This document shows positions 21,023 through 29,129 of a DNA stretch of 33,900 bases, piece by piece (position 1 is the stretch's first letter; each line of letters starts with the position of its first letter). This DNA is from an uncultured Pelagibacteraceae bacterium (GTDB lineage: Bacteria; Pseudomonadota; Alphaproteobacteria; Pelagibacterales; Pelagibacteraceae): contig CACDRY010000012.1 in NCBI GenBank assembly GCA_902555275.1, forward strand, positions 1 to 33,900, read 5' to 3'. The notes beneath the pieces were generated by a model. The model saw only the letters and a program-made list of their open reading frames with translations. It did not search any database and was not told the DNA's origin. The translations under genes and the position numbers were made by a program.

Positions 21023-21636
21023 TGCTCCCATTAAACTATTTCCTTTTTCTACAAATTATTCTCTTTATGTTTATTACTCCTGGAACACCAAGGATTGTAA
21101 TCATTTCATATTCAATGAATTATGGAGTAAAGAAATGTGTATGGACAGCATTAGGAGATGTTACTGCAAATATTATTCAAGCAACTCTTGTTATATTTGT
21201 TATTGGCTCATTTATTTCTGATAACCCTAAGTTGCTTAATACAATTAAGTGGATAGGAATAATTTATATTTTATATCTTGCTTATGATATTTATAAATCT
21301 CGACCAAAAAGTATAAACTCTGATAAAAAATCAAAAAAAACTTTTTTATCTTTCTATAAAGATGGTTTTTTAGTTGCTGGAACAAGCCCTAAAGCTTGGA
21401 TGTTTTTTCCTTTTATTTTTCCACAATTTATTGATTTCAACTCTAATTATGTTGCTCAATTTATTATTTTAATAACTACATATGTAATTTTAGATTTTTT
21501 ATCTTTAATCGGTTACGCCATTCTAGCAAATAAAATGATTACCTGGGTTAAAGCTAATGCAAAGATTATAAACACAATTTCTGCGTGCGTTTTAATTGTA
21601 ATTGCAGCAATAATTGCATTTATGCAACAATATTAG
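21022..21636 (+). CDS. LysE/RhtB-family amino acid exporter
   Basis: Inner-membrane exporter; the family expels lysine, homoserine, threonine or related amino acids. The 204-aa protein has about six predicted helices. The N-terminal motif FITPGTPRIVIISYSMNYG is the family's conserved first loop (usually PGP); TSPKAWMFFPFIFPQFID is the second conserved segment. ATG 21022 is the earliest sensible start, and its first base sits in a hairpin. No Shine-Dalgarno is present. It precedes a LIV-type importer by 95 bases, a pairing repeated at the other end of the window. Substrate unknown. Confidence 0.87.
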   Translation: MLPLNYFLFLQIILFMFITPGTPRIVIISYSMNYGVKKCVWTALGDVTANIIQATLVIFVIGSFISDNPKLLNTIKWIGIIYILYLAYDIYKSRPKSINSDKKSKKTFLSFYKDGFLVAGTSPKAWMFFPFIFPQFIDFNSNYVAQFIILITTYVILDFLSLIGYAILANKMITWVKANAKIINTISACVLIVIAAIIAFMQQY

Positions 21637-21660
21637 TCTTTAATGCGATACTACTGTTAC

Positions 21661-21689
21661 TTGCAAAAATATTAATTTCTTAGTTTAAT
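21661..21689 (+). promoter_or_regulatory. possible sigma-70-type promoter of the livJ operon
   Basis: TTGCAA (21661-21666) and TTTAAT (21684-21689) are spaced by 17 bases and match 4 of 6 and 5 of 6 consensus positions. They are placed about 40-70 bases before livJ. In DNA this AT-rich such matches arise often by chance, so this is tentative; no operator was recognised. Confidence 0.35.
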
Positions 21690-21731
21690 AAGGAATAAAT
21701 TAATTAATTAATAATAATAAAGAGGAGATAA

Positions 21732-22970
21732 ATGAAAATTAAAAACATTATAATTACATTTGTTTCTGCAATAGCAATTTTATTCTCAACTTCAGTTGTT
21801 TCTTTAGCAAAAGTTGTTGGAGATAAAATTATTTTAGGTGCTGCAATTTCTTTAACTGGAAAATATTCATCTAATGGAGTTCATACTCAAAATGGTTACA
21901 ATATGGCCGTTGATAGAATTAACGACATGGGTGGTATTAAAGTTGGAGGAAAAACTTATAAGTTTGATATTATCTATTATGATGATGAGTCAAATCCTAA
22001 AAGAGCAGCGCAACTTGCAGAAAGATTAATTTCACAAGATGGTGTTGAGTTTATGCTAGGACCTTATAGTTCAGGTTTAACGAAAGCAATTGCGCCTGTT
22101 ACAGAGAAGTACGGTGTTCCAATGGTTGAGGCTAATGGTGCATCAAGATCTTTGTTTACAAAAGGTTATAAATATTTATTCGCAGTGCTTGCGCCAGCGA
22201 ACTTATATTTAGATGTTGCGATTGAAACAGCTGTGGAGTTAAACGGTGGAAAAGGTGTAAGAATAGCACAAGCTTTTGAGCAAGATGCATTCTCACAAGA
22301 CGTTAGACTTGGTATTTTAGATGCTGCAGAGAGAACTGGATCTAAAATTATAATCGATGATAAACTTCCAAAAGAGCTTAATGATATGGCTGCAACTTTA
22401 GCAAAAGTTAAAGCTGTTAAACCAGATGTTTTGGTTGTATCTGGACACACAAAAGGTGCATTAACAGCTATTAGACAAATTGCTGAAATGAAAGTTGACG
22501 TTCCAATGTTAGCAATGACACACTGTGATGCTGCTAAATTATCTAAGCAACATGGTAAGAACTCACAGTACGCTTTATGTGCATCTCAATGGCATAAAAC
22601 ATTAACTTATAAAGATGATTTCTTCAAAGATGGCATGACATACGCTGCAGACTTTGAAAAATTATTCGGTTATGATCCGCCATATCAATCAGCAGAGTCT
22701 TCAGCTGCTTTGTTAGTTTTTAAAGATGCATTTGAAAGAGCAAATTCTTTTGATCAAAAGAAAGTAAGAGATGCACTTGCTGATACTAATATGCAAACAT
22801 TCTATGGAAACATCAAATTTGCAGAAGGTGGTCAAAATGTTGACAAACCAATGGTATTGTTCCAAGTTATGTGTGACGATGCAGGAAAATGTGAAAATAA
22901 AGTTGTAGCTCCATTAAAATGGGCTTCAGCAGAGTTAATTCACCCAATTCCTAAGTGGTCTGAAAGATAA
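21732..22970 (+). CDS. livJ: periplasmic amino acid-binding protein of a LIV-type ABC importer
   Basis: Captures the substrate in the periplasm and delivers it to the permease encoded downstream. The 412-aa protein starts with a signal peptide (about residues 1-26, basic KIKN then a hydrophobic core, likely cut after SLA). It continues with the type I periplasmic-binding fold: ILGAAISLTGKYSSNG, NDMGGIKVGGKTYKFDIIYY, and LGPYSSGLTKAIAPV. A strong Shine-Dalgarno AGAGGAG lies at 21721-21727, unlike most genes here, indicating high expression. A strong hairpin terminator separates it from livH. The ligand is probably an aliphatic amino acid, but binding residues cannot be assigned by eye, so the symbol means family only. 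Confidence 0.92.
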   Translation: MKIKNIIITFVSAIAILFSTSVVSLAKVVGDKIILGAAISLTGKYSSNGVHTQNGYNMAVDRINDMGGIKVGGKTYKFDIIYYDDESNPKRAAQLAERLISQDGVEFMLGPYSSGLTKAIAPVTEKYGVPMVEANGASRSLFTKGYKYLFAVLAPANLYLDVAIETAVELNGGKGVRIAQAFEQDAFSQDVRLGILDAAERTGSKIIIDDKLPKELNDMAATLAKVKAVKPDVLVVSGHTKGALTAIRQIAEMKVDVPMLAMTHCDAAKLSKQHGKNSQYALCASQWHKTLTYKDDFFKDGMTYAADFEKLFGYDPPYQSAESSAALLVFKDAFERANSFDQKKVRDALADTNMQTFYGNIKFAEGGQNVDKPMVLFQVMCDDAGKCENKVVAPLKWASAELIHPIPKWSER

Positions 22971-22984
22971 TTAAAAATAATGTT

Positions 22985-23013
22985 AGCCCCCTAGCAATAG
23001 GGGGCTTTTTTTT
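22985..23013 (+). terminator. strong intrinsic terminator between livJ and livH
   Basis: A perfect 9-bp stem (AGCCCCCTA at 22985-22993) closes a GCAA tetraloop and is followed by eight T (23006-23013). It is the best terminator in the window. Because it lies inside the transporter gene set, it probably lets a small share of transcripts through to livH, keeping binding protein in excess over permease. Confidence 0.95.
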
Positions 23014-23031
23014 AGATAGCATTTAGAAATT

Positions 23032-23925
23032 ATGGATTTTTTAATTTTCCAAGTTCCGATGTTAACTTTACAAGCTGTACTAGATGGTTTGTTACTTGGA
23101 ATTTTATTTGCTTTAATCGCCTACGGAATGGCTCTCCAGTGGGGAGTTATGAATATTATTAATATTGCTCAAGGTGATTTAGTTATATTAGGAGGATACA
23201 TTGCATACTTTATGTATTTGTATGGAATTCATCCCGCGTGGGGAGTAATAGTTTCGCCAATAATAATGTATTTTGTTGGAGTAGTAATTTATAAATTAGT
23301 GATAAATAAAGTAGTTGATAGAGATTTATTCATTTCGATTTTAGCAACTTTTGGAATAAGCATATTATTCATGCAATTAATGAACTTTGCATTTGGTGCA
23401 GATGTCGTCCTTGCAAATTCAGGATATGGAACAACAATGTTATTTGATAACTCAGTAACATTGCCGAATTCGAAAATATTCTCAGCATTTATAAGTATTG
23501 TTTTTGCTATCGGATTAGTAGTTTATATGAAAAAATCTAAGCTTGGACGGGCTATTAGAGCTACAGCTCAAAACGCAAGAGCAGCCAAGATTTTAGGTGT
23601 AGATACTGAGAAAGTTTATGCTGCAACTTTTGGAATTAATGCTGCATTGTGTGGTGTTGCTGGTGCTTTAATTTCAATAACATTCACAATACACCCATAC
23701 ATGGGACTTCCTTACACAATTAGATCTTTCATGATTGTTATTGTTGCAGGCTTAGGAAATCTGCCTGGTGTTGCAATGTCAGGTATGGGTTTAGGTGTAT
23801 TTGAGGAGTTTGCAGATTATATTTTAGGAACAGAATTTAGGATTGGATCTGTATTTTTACTGTTGGTTTTAATACTAGTCTATAGAAGATTTAAACTTTC
23901 AAGAAAAAGAGAATATTTAAAATGA
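23032..23925 (+). CDS. livH: LIV-type ABC transporter permease 1
   Basis: Membrane subunit of the importer whose binding protein is livJ. The 297 aa contain about eight predicted helices. The N-terminal region GLLLGILFALIAYGMALQWG and MNIINIAQGDLVILGGYIAY are hallmark LivH segments. The cytoplasmic loop GRAIRATAQNARAAKILGVD is the EAA-type coupling motif for the ATPases. AGLGNLPGVAMSG near the end is also conserved. It starts 19 bases after the terminator T-run and ends with an ATGA overlap with a 60-aa ORF. Confidence 0.94.
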   Translation: MDFLIFQVPMLTLQAVLDGLLLGILFALIAYGMALQWGVMNIINIAQGDLVILGGYIAYFMYLYGIHPAWGVIVSPIIMYFVGVVIYKLVINKVVDRDLFISILATFGISILFMQLMNFAFGADVVLANSGYGTTMLFDNSVTLPNSKIFSAFISIVFAIGLVVYMKKSKLGRAIRATAQNARAAKILGVDTEKVYAATFGINAALCGVAGALISITFTIHPYMGLPYTIRSFMIVIVAGLGNLPGVAMSGMGLGVFEEFADYILGTEFRIGSVFLLLVLILVYRRFKLSRKREYLK

Positions 23926-24104
23926 GGAAAGTCAAGATTACTGATGACCAAGGGAATAATATCGAGGTAGATATAGACAAATTTAAAAAACATCTAGACG
24001 AGTTTCATGATAGTGGATCAACTATTCATGAGGAGAATGGACACTATTTTACAGTTAATCAATTATTTAGAGATAAAATAAAAAACTTATATGATCAAAA
24101 ATAA
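23922..24104 (+). CDS. 60-aa uncharacterised protein between livH and livM
   Basis: I do not recognise this protein. It is small, soluble and charged, with no signal peptide or membrane helix. It reads as a short beta-rich start (KVKITDDQGNNIEVDIDKF) followed by an acidic, His-containing segment (HLDEFHDSGSTIHEENGHYF) and a basic end. ATG 23922 overlaps the livH stop as ATGA, and its last 14 bases overlap livM. This double overlap in an otherwise tight operon argues that it is really translated. It could bind the transporter or a metal, but neither is shown. Confidence 0.7.
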   Translation: MRKVKITDDQGNNIEVDIDKFKKHLDEFHDSGSTIHEENGHYFTVNQLFRDKIKNLYDQK

Positions 24105-25143
24105 TTTAATTATTTATTTAGCAATTCTAATATTTGGATTAGCAGCACCATTTGTATTTCCTGCATTTAAGGTTCAGTTATCAATTCTTTGTATATTAAT
24201 TATTCTTGCAATCACTTGGAATGTGCAAGGTGGGGAAATGGGTTACAACACTTTTGGAAATATTCTTTTCTATGGTTTGGGTATGTATTTGTGTGCTTCA
24301 GTACAGGTTGGAATGTTTTTTCCACTGGGAGAATGGACAGAAGGAGGAGGAGAAAAGACATTTGTTCATACTCCCGCACAATTCTTCCAAGGATTTGCAT
24401 TTGGCTTGGCGGTTGCAGCTATAGTTCCAGCAATTGTTGCTGGTTTAATTGGTTATTCAATTTTAGGTTTGAGAGGACATTATTTTGCAATTTGCACTTT
24501 AGGATTAGGAGTTGCGGCTGGAGAAATTTCTGGTGGAATAGAAATAATTGGTGCTGGACAAGGATTCACAACTCCTCCATTTCCAAATGTTGATAGGTTA
24601 GAGGCAAGAGGAGAGTTTTTCTATTTTTGTAGTTTTATAGTTTTAATATTTACATTTCTTGCAGTTAAAGCAATTTACTCAACACGATTTAAATTAGTTC
24701 TGAATGCAATTAGGGACAATGAAGATAAAGCTGAGGCAATGGGAATCCAAACTATGAAATATAAAATTATCGGTTGGATGATATCAGCATTCTTTTGTGG
24801 ATTAGCTGGGGGTATTATGGGAGGATTAGTTGGTTATATTGACTCCACAGATGTTGCATTTGATGGAAGAGAAATGGGAGTATTTATGGTGTTGATGGCT
24901 ATATTAGGTGGTAAAGGAACTTTATGGGGACCTGTAATTGGTGCAACATTGTTTCATATATTTAAAGAGGGTTTTTGGACATTCTTCCTTGGATGGCAGT
25001 ATGTTGCCCTTGGAGTTTTAATCGTAGTAATTGTAATTTATTTCCCAGAAGGAATTATGGGATGGTTAAGAGAAAAATATCCTGAGAGATTTGGAGAAGT
25101 TGTAGATGAAGCTGACCGAAAGGCACAGGTTCAGCTCAAATGA
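24091..25143 (+). CDS. livM: LIV-type ABC transporter permease 2
   Basis: Second membrane subunit of the importer. The 350 aa show about nine or ten predicted helices with LivM motifs: ITWNVQGGEMGYNTFGNILF near the N-terminus, GYSILGLRGHYFAICTLGLG, and the coupling loop NAIRDNEDKAEAMGIQTMKY. A glycine- and charge-rich periplasmic loop (GEWTEGGGEKTF, near residues 78-89) is longer than I expect for the family. The start ATG lies inside the 60-aa ORF and the end overlaps livG as ATGA. Confidence 0.94.
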   Translation: MIKNNLIIYLAILIFGLAAPFVFPAFKVQLSILCILIILAITWNVQGGEMGYNTFGNILFYGLGMYLCASVQVGMFFPLGEWTEGGGEKTFVHTPAQFFQGFAFGLAVAAIVPAIVAGLIGYSILGLRGHYFAICTLGLGVAAGEISGGIEIIGAGQGFTTPPFPNVDRLEARGEFFYFCSFIVLIFTFLAVKAIYSTRFKLVLNAIRDNEDKAEAMGIQTMKYKIIGWMISAFFCGLAGGIMGGLVGYIDSTDVAFDGREMGVFMVLMAILGGKGTLWGPVIGATLFHIFKEGFWTFFLGWQYVALGVLIVVIVIYFPEGIMGWLREKYPERFGEVVDEADRKAQVQLK

Positions 25144-25880
25144 GTATTTTAGAGGTAAATAATGTTAGTAAGTCTTTTGGAGGTGTAAAAGCTAATGTTG
25201 ATATTTCTATGTCTGTTGAAAAAGGGAAAATTGTTGGTTTAATAGGTCCAAATGGATCTGGCAAAACAACATTATTTAATTCTATAGTTGGAACATACCC
25301 AATTGATCAAGGCTCTATAAAATTCAATGGTAAAGAAGTTTCTGAACTACCCGTTCCTATAATTGCTAAACTTGGTTTGCTTAGAACTTTTCAACAAACA
25401 AGAATATATGGAAAATTAAACTGTGTAGATAATATGCTCATAAGCCATAAAGCGAGTGATGAAAGTTTAATTTCAATATTTTCTCAAATACCTCAAGATC
25501 TTACAGATAAAGCTGAAAATTTATTAAATTTTGTAGGATTATATCAAAAAAGAAAATTAAGAGCTGGAGATTTATCATTTGGTCAACAGAAATTATTAGA
25601 ACTTGCAATGGCATTAATGAATGAGCCTGAAATGCTTTTACTAGATGAACCAACTGCAGGAATTAATCCTACTTTGATCAATGGGATCATAGACAGACTA
25701 ATTAAAGTCAATCAAGAATTTGGAATTACACTTCTTGTTATTGAACATAATATGAGAGTGATCATGCAACTTGCTGAAAGTATATTCTGTTTAGCACATG
25801 GTAAAATGCTAGCAAATGGTACACCAGACGAAATTAAAAATGATAAGCGCGTAATAGATGCATATCTAGGAGCACAATAA
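25140..25880 (+). CDS. livG: LIV-type ABC transporter ATP-binding protein, LivG type
   Basis: One of two ATPase subunits driving the importer. In the 246-aa protein, Walker A is GPNGSGKTT (from residue 36), the signature is LSFGQQ (from Leu145, F in place of the commoner G), and Walker B is LLLDEPTAG with Asp169/Glu170. The LivG-specific segment LLRTFQQTRIYGKL follows the Q-loop. The start overlaps livM as ATGA; the stop overlaps livF by one base. Confidence 0.95.
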   Translation: MSILEVNNVSKSFGGVKANVDISMSVEKGKIVGLIGPNGSGKTTLFNSIVGTYPIDQGSIKFNGKEVSELPVPIIAKLGLLRTFQQTRIYGKLNCVDNMLISHKASDESLISIFSQIPQDLTDKAENLLNFVGLYQKRKLRAGDLSFGQQKLLELAMALMNEPEMLLLDEPTAGINPTLINGIIDRLIKVNQEFGITLLVIEHNMRVIMQLAESIFCLAHGKMLANGTPDEIKNDKRVIDAYLGAQ

Positions 25881-26665
25881 TGGCAAATCAGTATGAAGTT
25901 TTAGGAAAGGCTCCAGTTGCAGAAGATTTACAAAAATTATCTGCAGAAAATGTGCATTTAACTATTAAAGGTTTGTCTGCTGGATACGGGAAAATGGAGA
26001 TACTTCACAATTTTGATTTATTTGTTAGCAAAGCCCAATCTCTTTGTTTAATAGGGCCAAATGGAGCGGGAAAATCTACAATACTCCACTCAATTTATGG
26101 TTTTACAAATATATTTACAGGAAAGATAGAAATTGATGGTAAAGAAATAACTAATCTAACTCCCGCTGAAAAACTTAAATCGGAGGGAATAGCTTATATT
26201 CTCCAAGATAATTCAGTTTTTCCGGACATGACAGTAGAAGAAAACCTTCTAATGGGAGGATATATTAAAGATAAAACTGAGGAGTCTTTTGAAGAGGCTG
26301 AGAGAGTTCTACAAAAGTATGAACGATTAAGAAATAGAAGAAATCAACCAGCAAAAGTGTTATCTGGAGGTGAAAGAAGGCTTTTGGAAATTTCTAGAGC
26401 TCTAGTAATGAAACCATCAATTTTGCTTGTTGATGAACCATCAATAGGACTCGAGCCTAGATATATTCAAATGGTTTTCGAGATTTTAGACGATCTTCAG
26501 AAAAATGAAAAAAAAACAATCATATTAGTTGAGCAAAATGCGAAGAAAGGTTTAGAGTTTGCAGACATAGGTTATGTCTTAGTTTCAGGCGAGACAGCTA
26601 TTGCAGGTAAAGGTGATGATCTTTTAAATAATCCAGATGTTGGCCGTCTTTTCCTGGGTGGTTAA
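25880..26665 (+). CDS. livF: LIV-type ABC transporter ATP-binding protein, LivF type
   Basis: Second ATPase subunit. The 261 aa include a ~28-residue N-terminal extension (MANQYEVLGKAPVAEDLQ...) ahead of the usual LivF start at about residue 29; LivF is typically near 235 aa. Walker A is GPNGAGKST at 59-67, the signature is LSGGERR from Leu161, and Walker B is LLVDEPSIGL. No in-frame ATG closer to the core with a ribosome-binding site was seen, and ATG 25880 shares one base with the livG stop, so the long form is likely real. azlC follows with a one-base overlap. Confidence 0.93.
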   Translation: MANQYEVLGKAPVAEDLQKLSAENVHLTIKGLSAGYGKMEILHNFDLFVSKAQSLCLIGPNGAGKSTILHSIYGFTNIFTGKIEIDGKEITNLTPAEKLKSEGIAYILQDNSVFPDMTVEENLLMGGYIKDKTEESFEEAERVLQKYERLRNRRNQPAKVLSGGERRLLEISRALVMKPSILLVDEPSIGLEPRYIQMVFEILDDLQKNEKKTIILVEQNAKKGLEFADIGYVLVSGETAIAGKGDDLLNNPDVGRLFLGG

Positions 26666-27369
26666 TGATTAACCCAAAATATTTTTTAAAAGGAGTTCTC
26701 TGTTCTAGAAAATTTGACAGTCCAGCAATTGCACTTGGAGCTAGCTTTATTGCAATAGGAGCATTACTAAAAAATTTAGGGTTTACAATTCAAGAAAGTA
26801 TCTTCTCTACATTTTTAACTTACGCTTTGCCAGGATCATTGGTTATGGCAGAATCAATGTTGATTGGAGCTTCTTTAATAAACATTTTTTTAGCAGTATG
26901 GCTGGTAAATTCTAGACTTTATCCAATGACTGTCTCGATAATGCCTTTACTCAAACACGAAAGTCAACCACGCTGGAAATATTATTTATCTTGTCACTTT
27001 GTTGCTGTTTCTTCATGGTTAATTTTAAAGAGTAATTATGAGGAAATAGAAAAAAATTATAGAATTGATTTTTGGATTGGCATCGGGACCGCAACTTGGT
27101 TGATTGCCATTTTTTCAACAGTATTAGGATACTATGCAGCCGATTTTTTAAATAAAGATATGATAATTGGTTTAACAATTGTAAATCCAATTTATTTTAT
27201 GTGTGCAATGATAGGTGTAATGAAAACAATTCAACTTTCATCAGCAATACTCTTAGGAGCAATTCTGGGACCAATTTTTTATTTTATATCTCCTGAATGG
27301 AGTGTTTTAATAGGAGGAGTAGTCGCTGGAACAGTAGCTTATCTAATAGGAGAAACATATGGCAACTAA
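26665..27369 (+). CDS. azlC: AzlC-family branched-chain amino acid exporter subunit
   Basis: Large subunit of a two-component exporter of branched-chain amino acids. The 234-aa protein is strongly hydrophobic with several predicted helices; FDSPAIALGASFIAIGALLKN near the N-terminus and AVWLVNSRLYPMTVSIMPLL resemble the AzlC core (the family usually has R-x-x-LYxxSLxP at that place). It overlaps livF by one base and azlD by 11 bases, so an exporter is encoded on the same transcript as an importer. Assignment rests on these motifs plus the azlD-like neighbour. Confidence 0.82.
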   Translation: MINPKYFLKGVLCSRKFDSPAIALGASFIAIGALLKNLGFTIQESIFSTFLTYALPGSLVMAESMLIGASLINIFLAVWLVNSRLYPMTVSIMPLLKHESQPRWKYYLSCHFVAVSSWLILKSNYEEIEKNYRIDFWIGIGTATWLIAIFSTVLGYYAADFLNKDMIIGLTIVNPIYFMCAMIGVMKTIQLSSAILLGAILGPIFYFISPEWSVLIGGVVAGTVAYLIGETYGN

Positions 27370-27685
27370 TATTATTTTAATAATTTTAGTAACTTCTTTT
27401 GCAACATATATATCAAGATTTCTTGGTGCTTTTACCTCAGAAAAAATTGTTGAAACTTCTAAAATTTATAAATGGTTTAATTGTGTTGCATATTCAACAC
27501 TTGCAGCTTTAATTTCAAGAATGCTAATTTTTCCCTCAGGCGATCTCTCTGATGTGAATTATATTTTAAGAATAACAGTGATATTGTTATCAATATTAAT
27601 TTTTTATGTAACAAAGAGAAATTTAGTTTATCCAACTGTATTATCTGCTATAATTTTGGCTACATTAAATAGTTTTGCGGTATGA
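27359..27685 (+). CDS. azlD: AzlD-family small exporter subunit
   Basis: Small membrane partner of AzlC. The 108 aa contain about four helices; the family motif TYISRFLGAF occurs at the N-terminus (usually TYxxRxxP), followed by VAYSTLAALISRMLIFP, the conserved second helix. It overlaps azlC by 11 bases and the next gene as ATGA. Size, hydrophobicity and position all agree. Confidence 0.82.
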   Translation: MATNIILIILVTSFATYISRFLGAFTSEKIVETSKIYKWFNCVAYSTLAALISRMLIFPSGDLSDVNYILRITVILLSILIFYVTKRNLVYPTVLSAIILATLNSFAV

Positions 27686-28188
27686 AAAAGCTCATTTTTA
27701 TTATATTTTTTTTAGTTTTTAGCACTCAAGTAAAAGCAGGATGCGATGATCCAATAACTGATGGTGTAGATTATACACAGTGCAAATTTTCGGATGGACA
27801 AGATTTACAAGGAAGCTATCTTCCAAATTCTAATCTTTCATTTGCAAGTTTTATTCAAGTAAATCTTGATAAAAGTATAATGATGAATTCAAACTTAGCT
27901 TTTGGTACATTTTCAGAGTCTTCATTTATCAGAGCCAACTTGTATGAGTCAACATTAACTGGTGCAAACTTTGAACTGTCAAATTTTTCTAGTGCAAATC
28001 TTACAAGAGCAGATTTTATGGGAGCTACACTTATTGATGTAAATTTTCAAAATTCCAATTTGATGGAGGCAAATTTTACTTCATCAAATATATTAAACGC
28101 AAATTTTGAGGGTGCTAATTTAATAGGTGCTACATGGACTAATGGTGAAATATGTGGTCCAGATTCAATAGGTGTTTGCAACAAGTAA
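27682..28188 (+). CDS. secreted pentapeptide-repeat protein
   Basis: The 168 aa start with a clear signal peptide (MKKLIFIIFFLVFSTQVKA, cut near residue 19). They continue as pentapeptide repeats of the A(N/D)Lxx/F type from about residue 40 to 155, for example SNLSF ASFIQ VNLDK and RANLYESTLTGANFE. The repeats predict a right-handed quadrilateral beta-helix. Cys21 and Cys33, plus Cys158 and Cys166 near the end, may cap it by disulfides. It overlaps azlD as ATGA. The role is unknown; periplasmic location is inferred from the signal peptide, and a partner among the transporter proteins is only a guess. Confidence 0.85.
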   Translation: MKKLIFIIFFLVFSTQVKAGCDDPITDGVDYTQCKFSDGQDLQGSYLPNSNLSFASFIQVNLDKSIMMNSNLAFGTFSESSFIRANLYESTLTGANFELSNFSSANLTRADFMGATLIDVNFQNSNLMEANFTSSNILNANFEGANLIGATWTNGEICGPDSIGVCNK

Positions 28189-28192
28189 TTTT

Positions 28193-29113
28193 ATGAAAGA
28201 TCTTTTAAAAATAAATGGATTTGAAATTTCGTATCACGAAAAATCTAATAGAATAATAAATATTAAAATTGAAGATGAAATTATAGATAGATTAGCATTT
28301 CCGTTTAAAAAATTTAATATTACAGCTCTTGAGTATAAACCATTTACAAGATTCACGATTGCTAAAAGTTTAGATGAGACAGCATCTAATAAATTAAGTA
28401 ATTTTATTAATGAAATAATAAAAGATAGAGATACAGGTTGTTTTATTATTGGCCCAAAAAAAATTTCATCTAAAATTGATCAAACTTTTCTGGTAAAACT
28501 TTCAACAGCCATTACTCATTTAATTGGCAATCCAAACCATGACTCCATGGCCGGTAAATATTATGCAAGATTTCATGTAAAACATGAAGATAATAGTGAT
28601 TCATATCTGAGAAAAGCTTACACAAATATGGATTTGCATACAGATGGAACTTATGTTCGAGAAACAACAGATTGGATTTTAATGTCTAAACTCGAAGAAG
28701 AAAATGTAGCTGGTGGAGAAACTGCTTTACTGCATTTGGATGATTGGGAACACTTACCTGAACTTTCTGAAGATAAAATTGGTTTACAAAATTTTACTTG
28801 GGGATCACCTAAAAGTAAAAATATTGACTATAAAGTTGAACACCCTGTATTTTCAAAGGATGAAAACGGTAAACCAATTATTTCGTATATAGATCAATTT
28901 CCAGAACCTAAAAATATGGAGCAAGGACTATTTTTGCAGAAATTATCTGATGCACTCGAGGGTAGCAAAAATAAAATTATAACCTCTTTACCAGTTGGCA
29001 GTGCAGTTGTTGCAAATAATTATTTTTGGCTTCATGGAAGAAAGCCATTTATTGAAAATAAAAATTTATCAAGAGAATTATTAAGAATTAGAGGTTCCTT
29101 TTTTAATAATTAA
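28193..29113 (+). CDS. glaH: glutarate 2-hydroxylase, GlaH/CsiD family
   Basis: Fe(II)/2-oxoglutarate oxygenase that in E. coli converts glutarate to L-2-hydroxyglutarate in lysine breakdown. The 306-aa protein resembles E. coli CsiD along its whole length: LEYKPFTRFTIAKSLD, GKYYARFHVKHEDNSDSYLR, the iron ligands His149-x-Asp151 in LHTDGTY, LLHLDDWEHL, SYIDQF, and the last ligand His281 in WLHGR. Conserved arginines near 294-300 should bind 2-oxoglutarate. I chose ATG 28193 because the GTG at 28172 would overlap the preceding gene. No L-2-hydroxyglutarate oxidase or gabDT-type genes are next to it. Confidence 0.93.
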   Translation: MKDLLKINGFEISYHEKSNRIINIKIEDEIIDRLAFPFKKFNITALEYKPFTRFTIAKSLDETASNKLSNFINEIIKDRDTGCFIIGPKKISSKIDQTFLVKLSTAITHLIGNPNHDSMAGKYYARFHVKHEDNSDSYLRKAYTNMDLHTDGTYVRETTDWILMSKLEEENVAGGETALLHLDDWEHLPELSEDKIGLQNFTWGSPKSKNIDYKVEHPVFSKDENGKPIISYIDQFPEPKNMEQGLFLQKLSDALEGSKNKIITSLPVGSAVVANNYFWLHGRKPFIENKNLSRELLRIRGSFFNN

Positions 29114-29129
29114 GTATAGTAATTAAACT

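Noticed and set aside
21691..21720. TTAATTAATTAATAATAATAA repeat-like stretch before livJ
   Set aside because: Simple AT-rich sequence of the kind common in this genome; no independent evidence for a binding site.
24189..24593. 134-aa ORF rich in Cys/Trp inside livM
   Set aside because: Different frame of a strongly conserved permease gene; composition is that of a shadow frame.
28172..28192. GTG start for the GlaH gene
   Set aside because: It overlaps the end of the pentapeptide gene and adds residues not expected in the family; ATG 28193 is 4 bases after that gene's stop.
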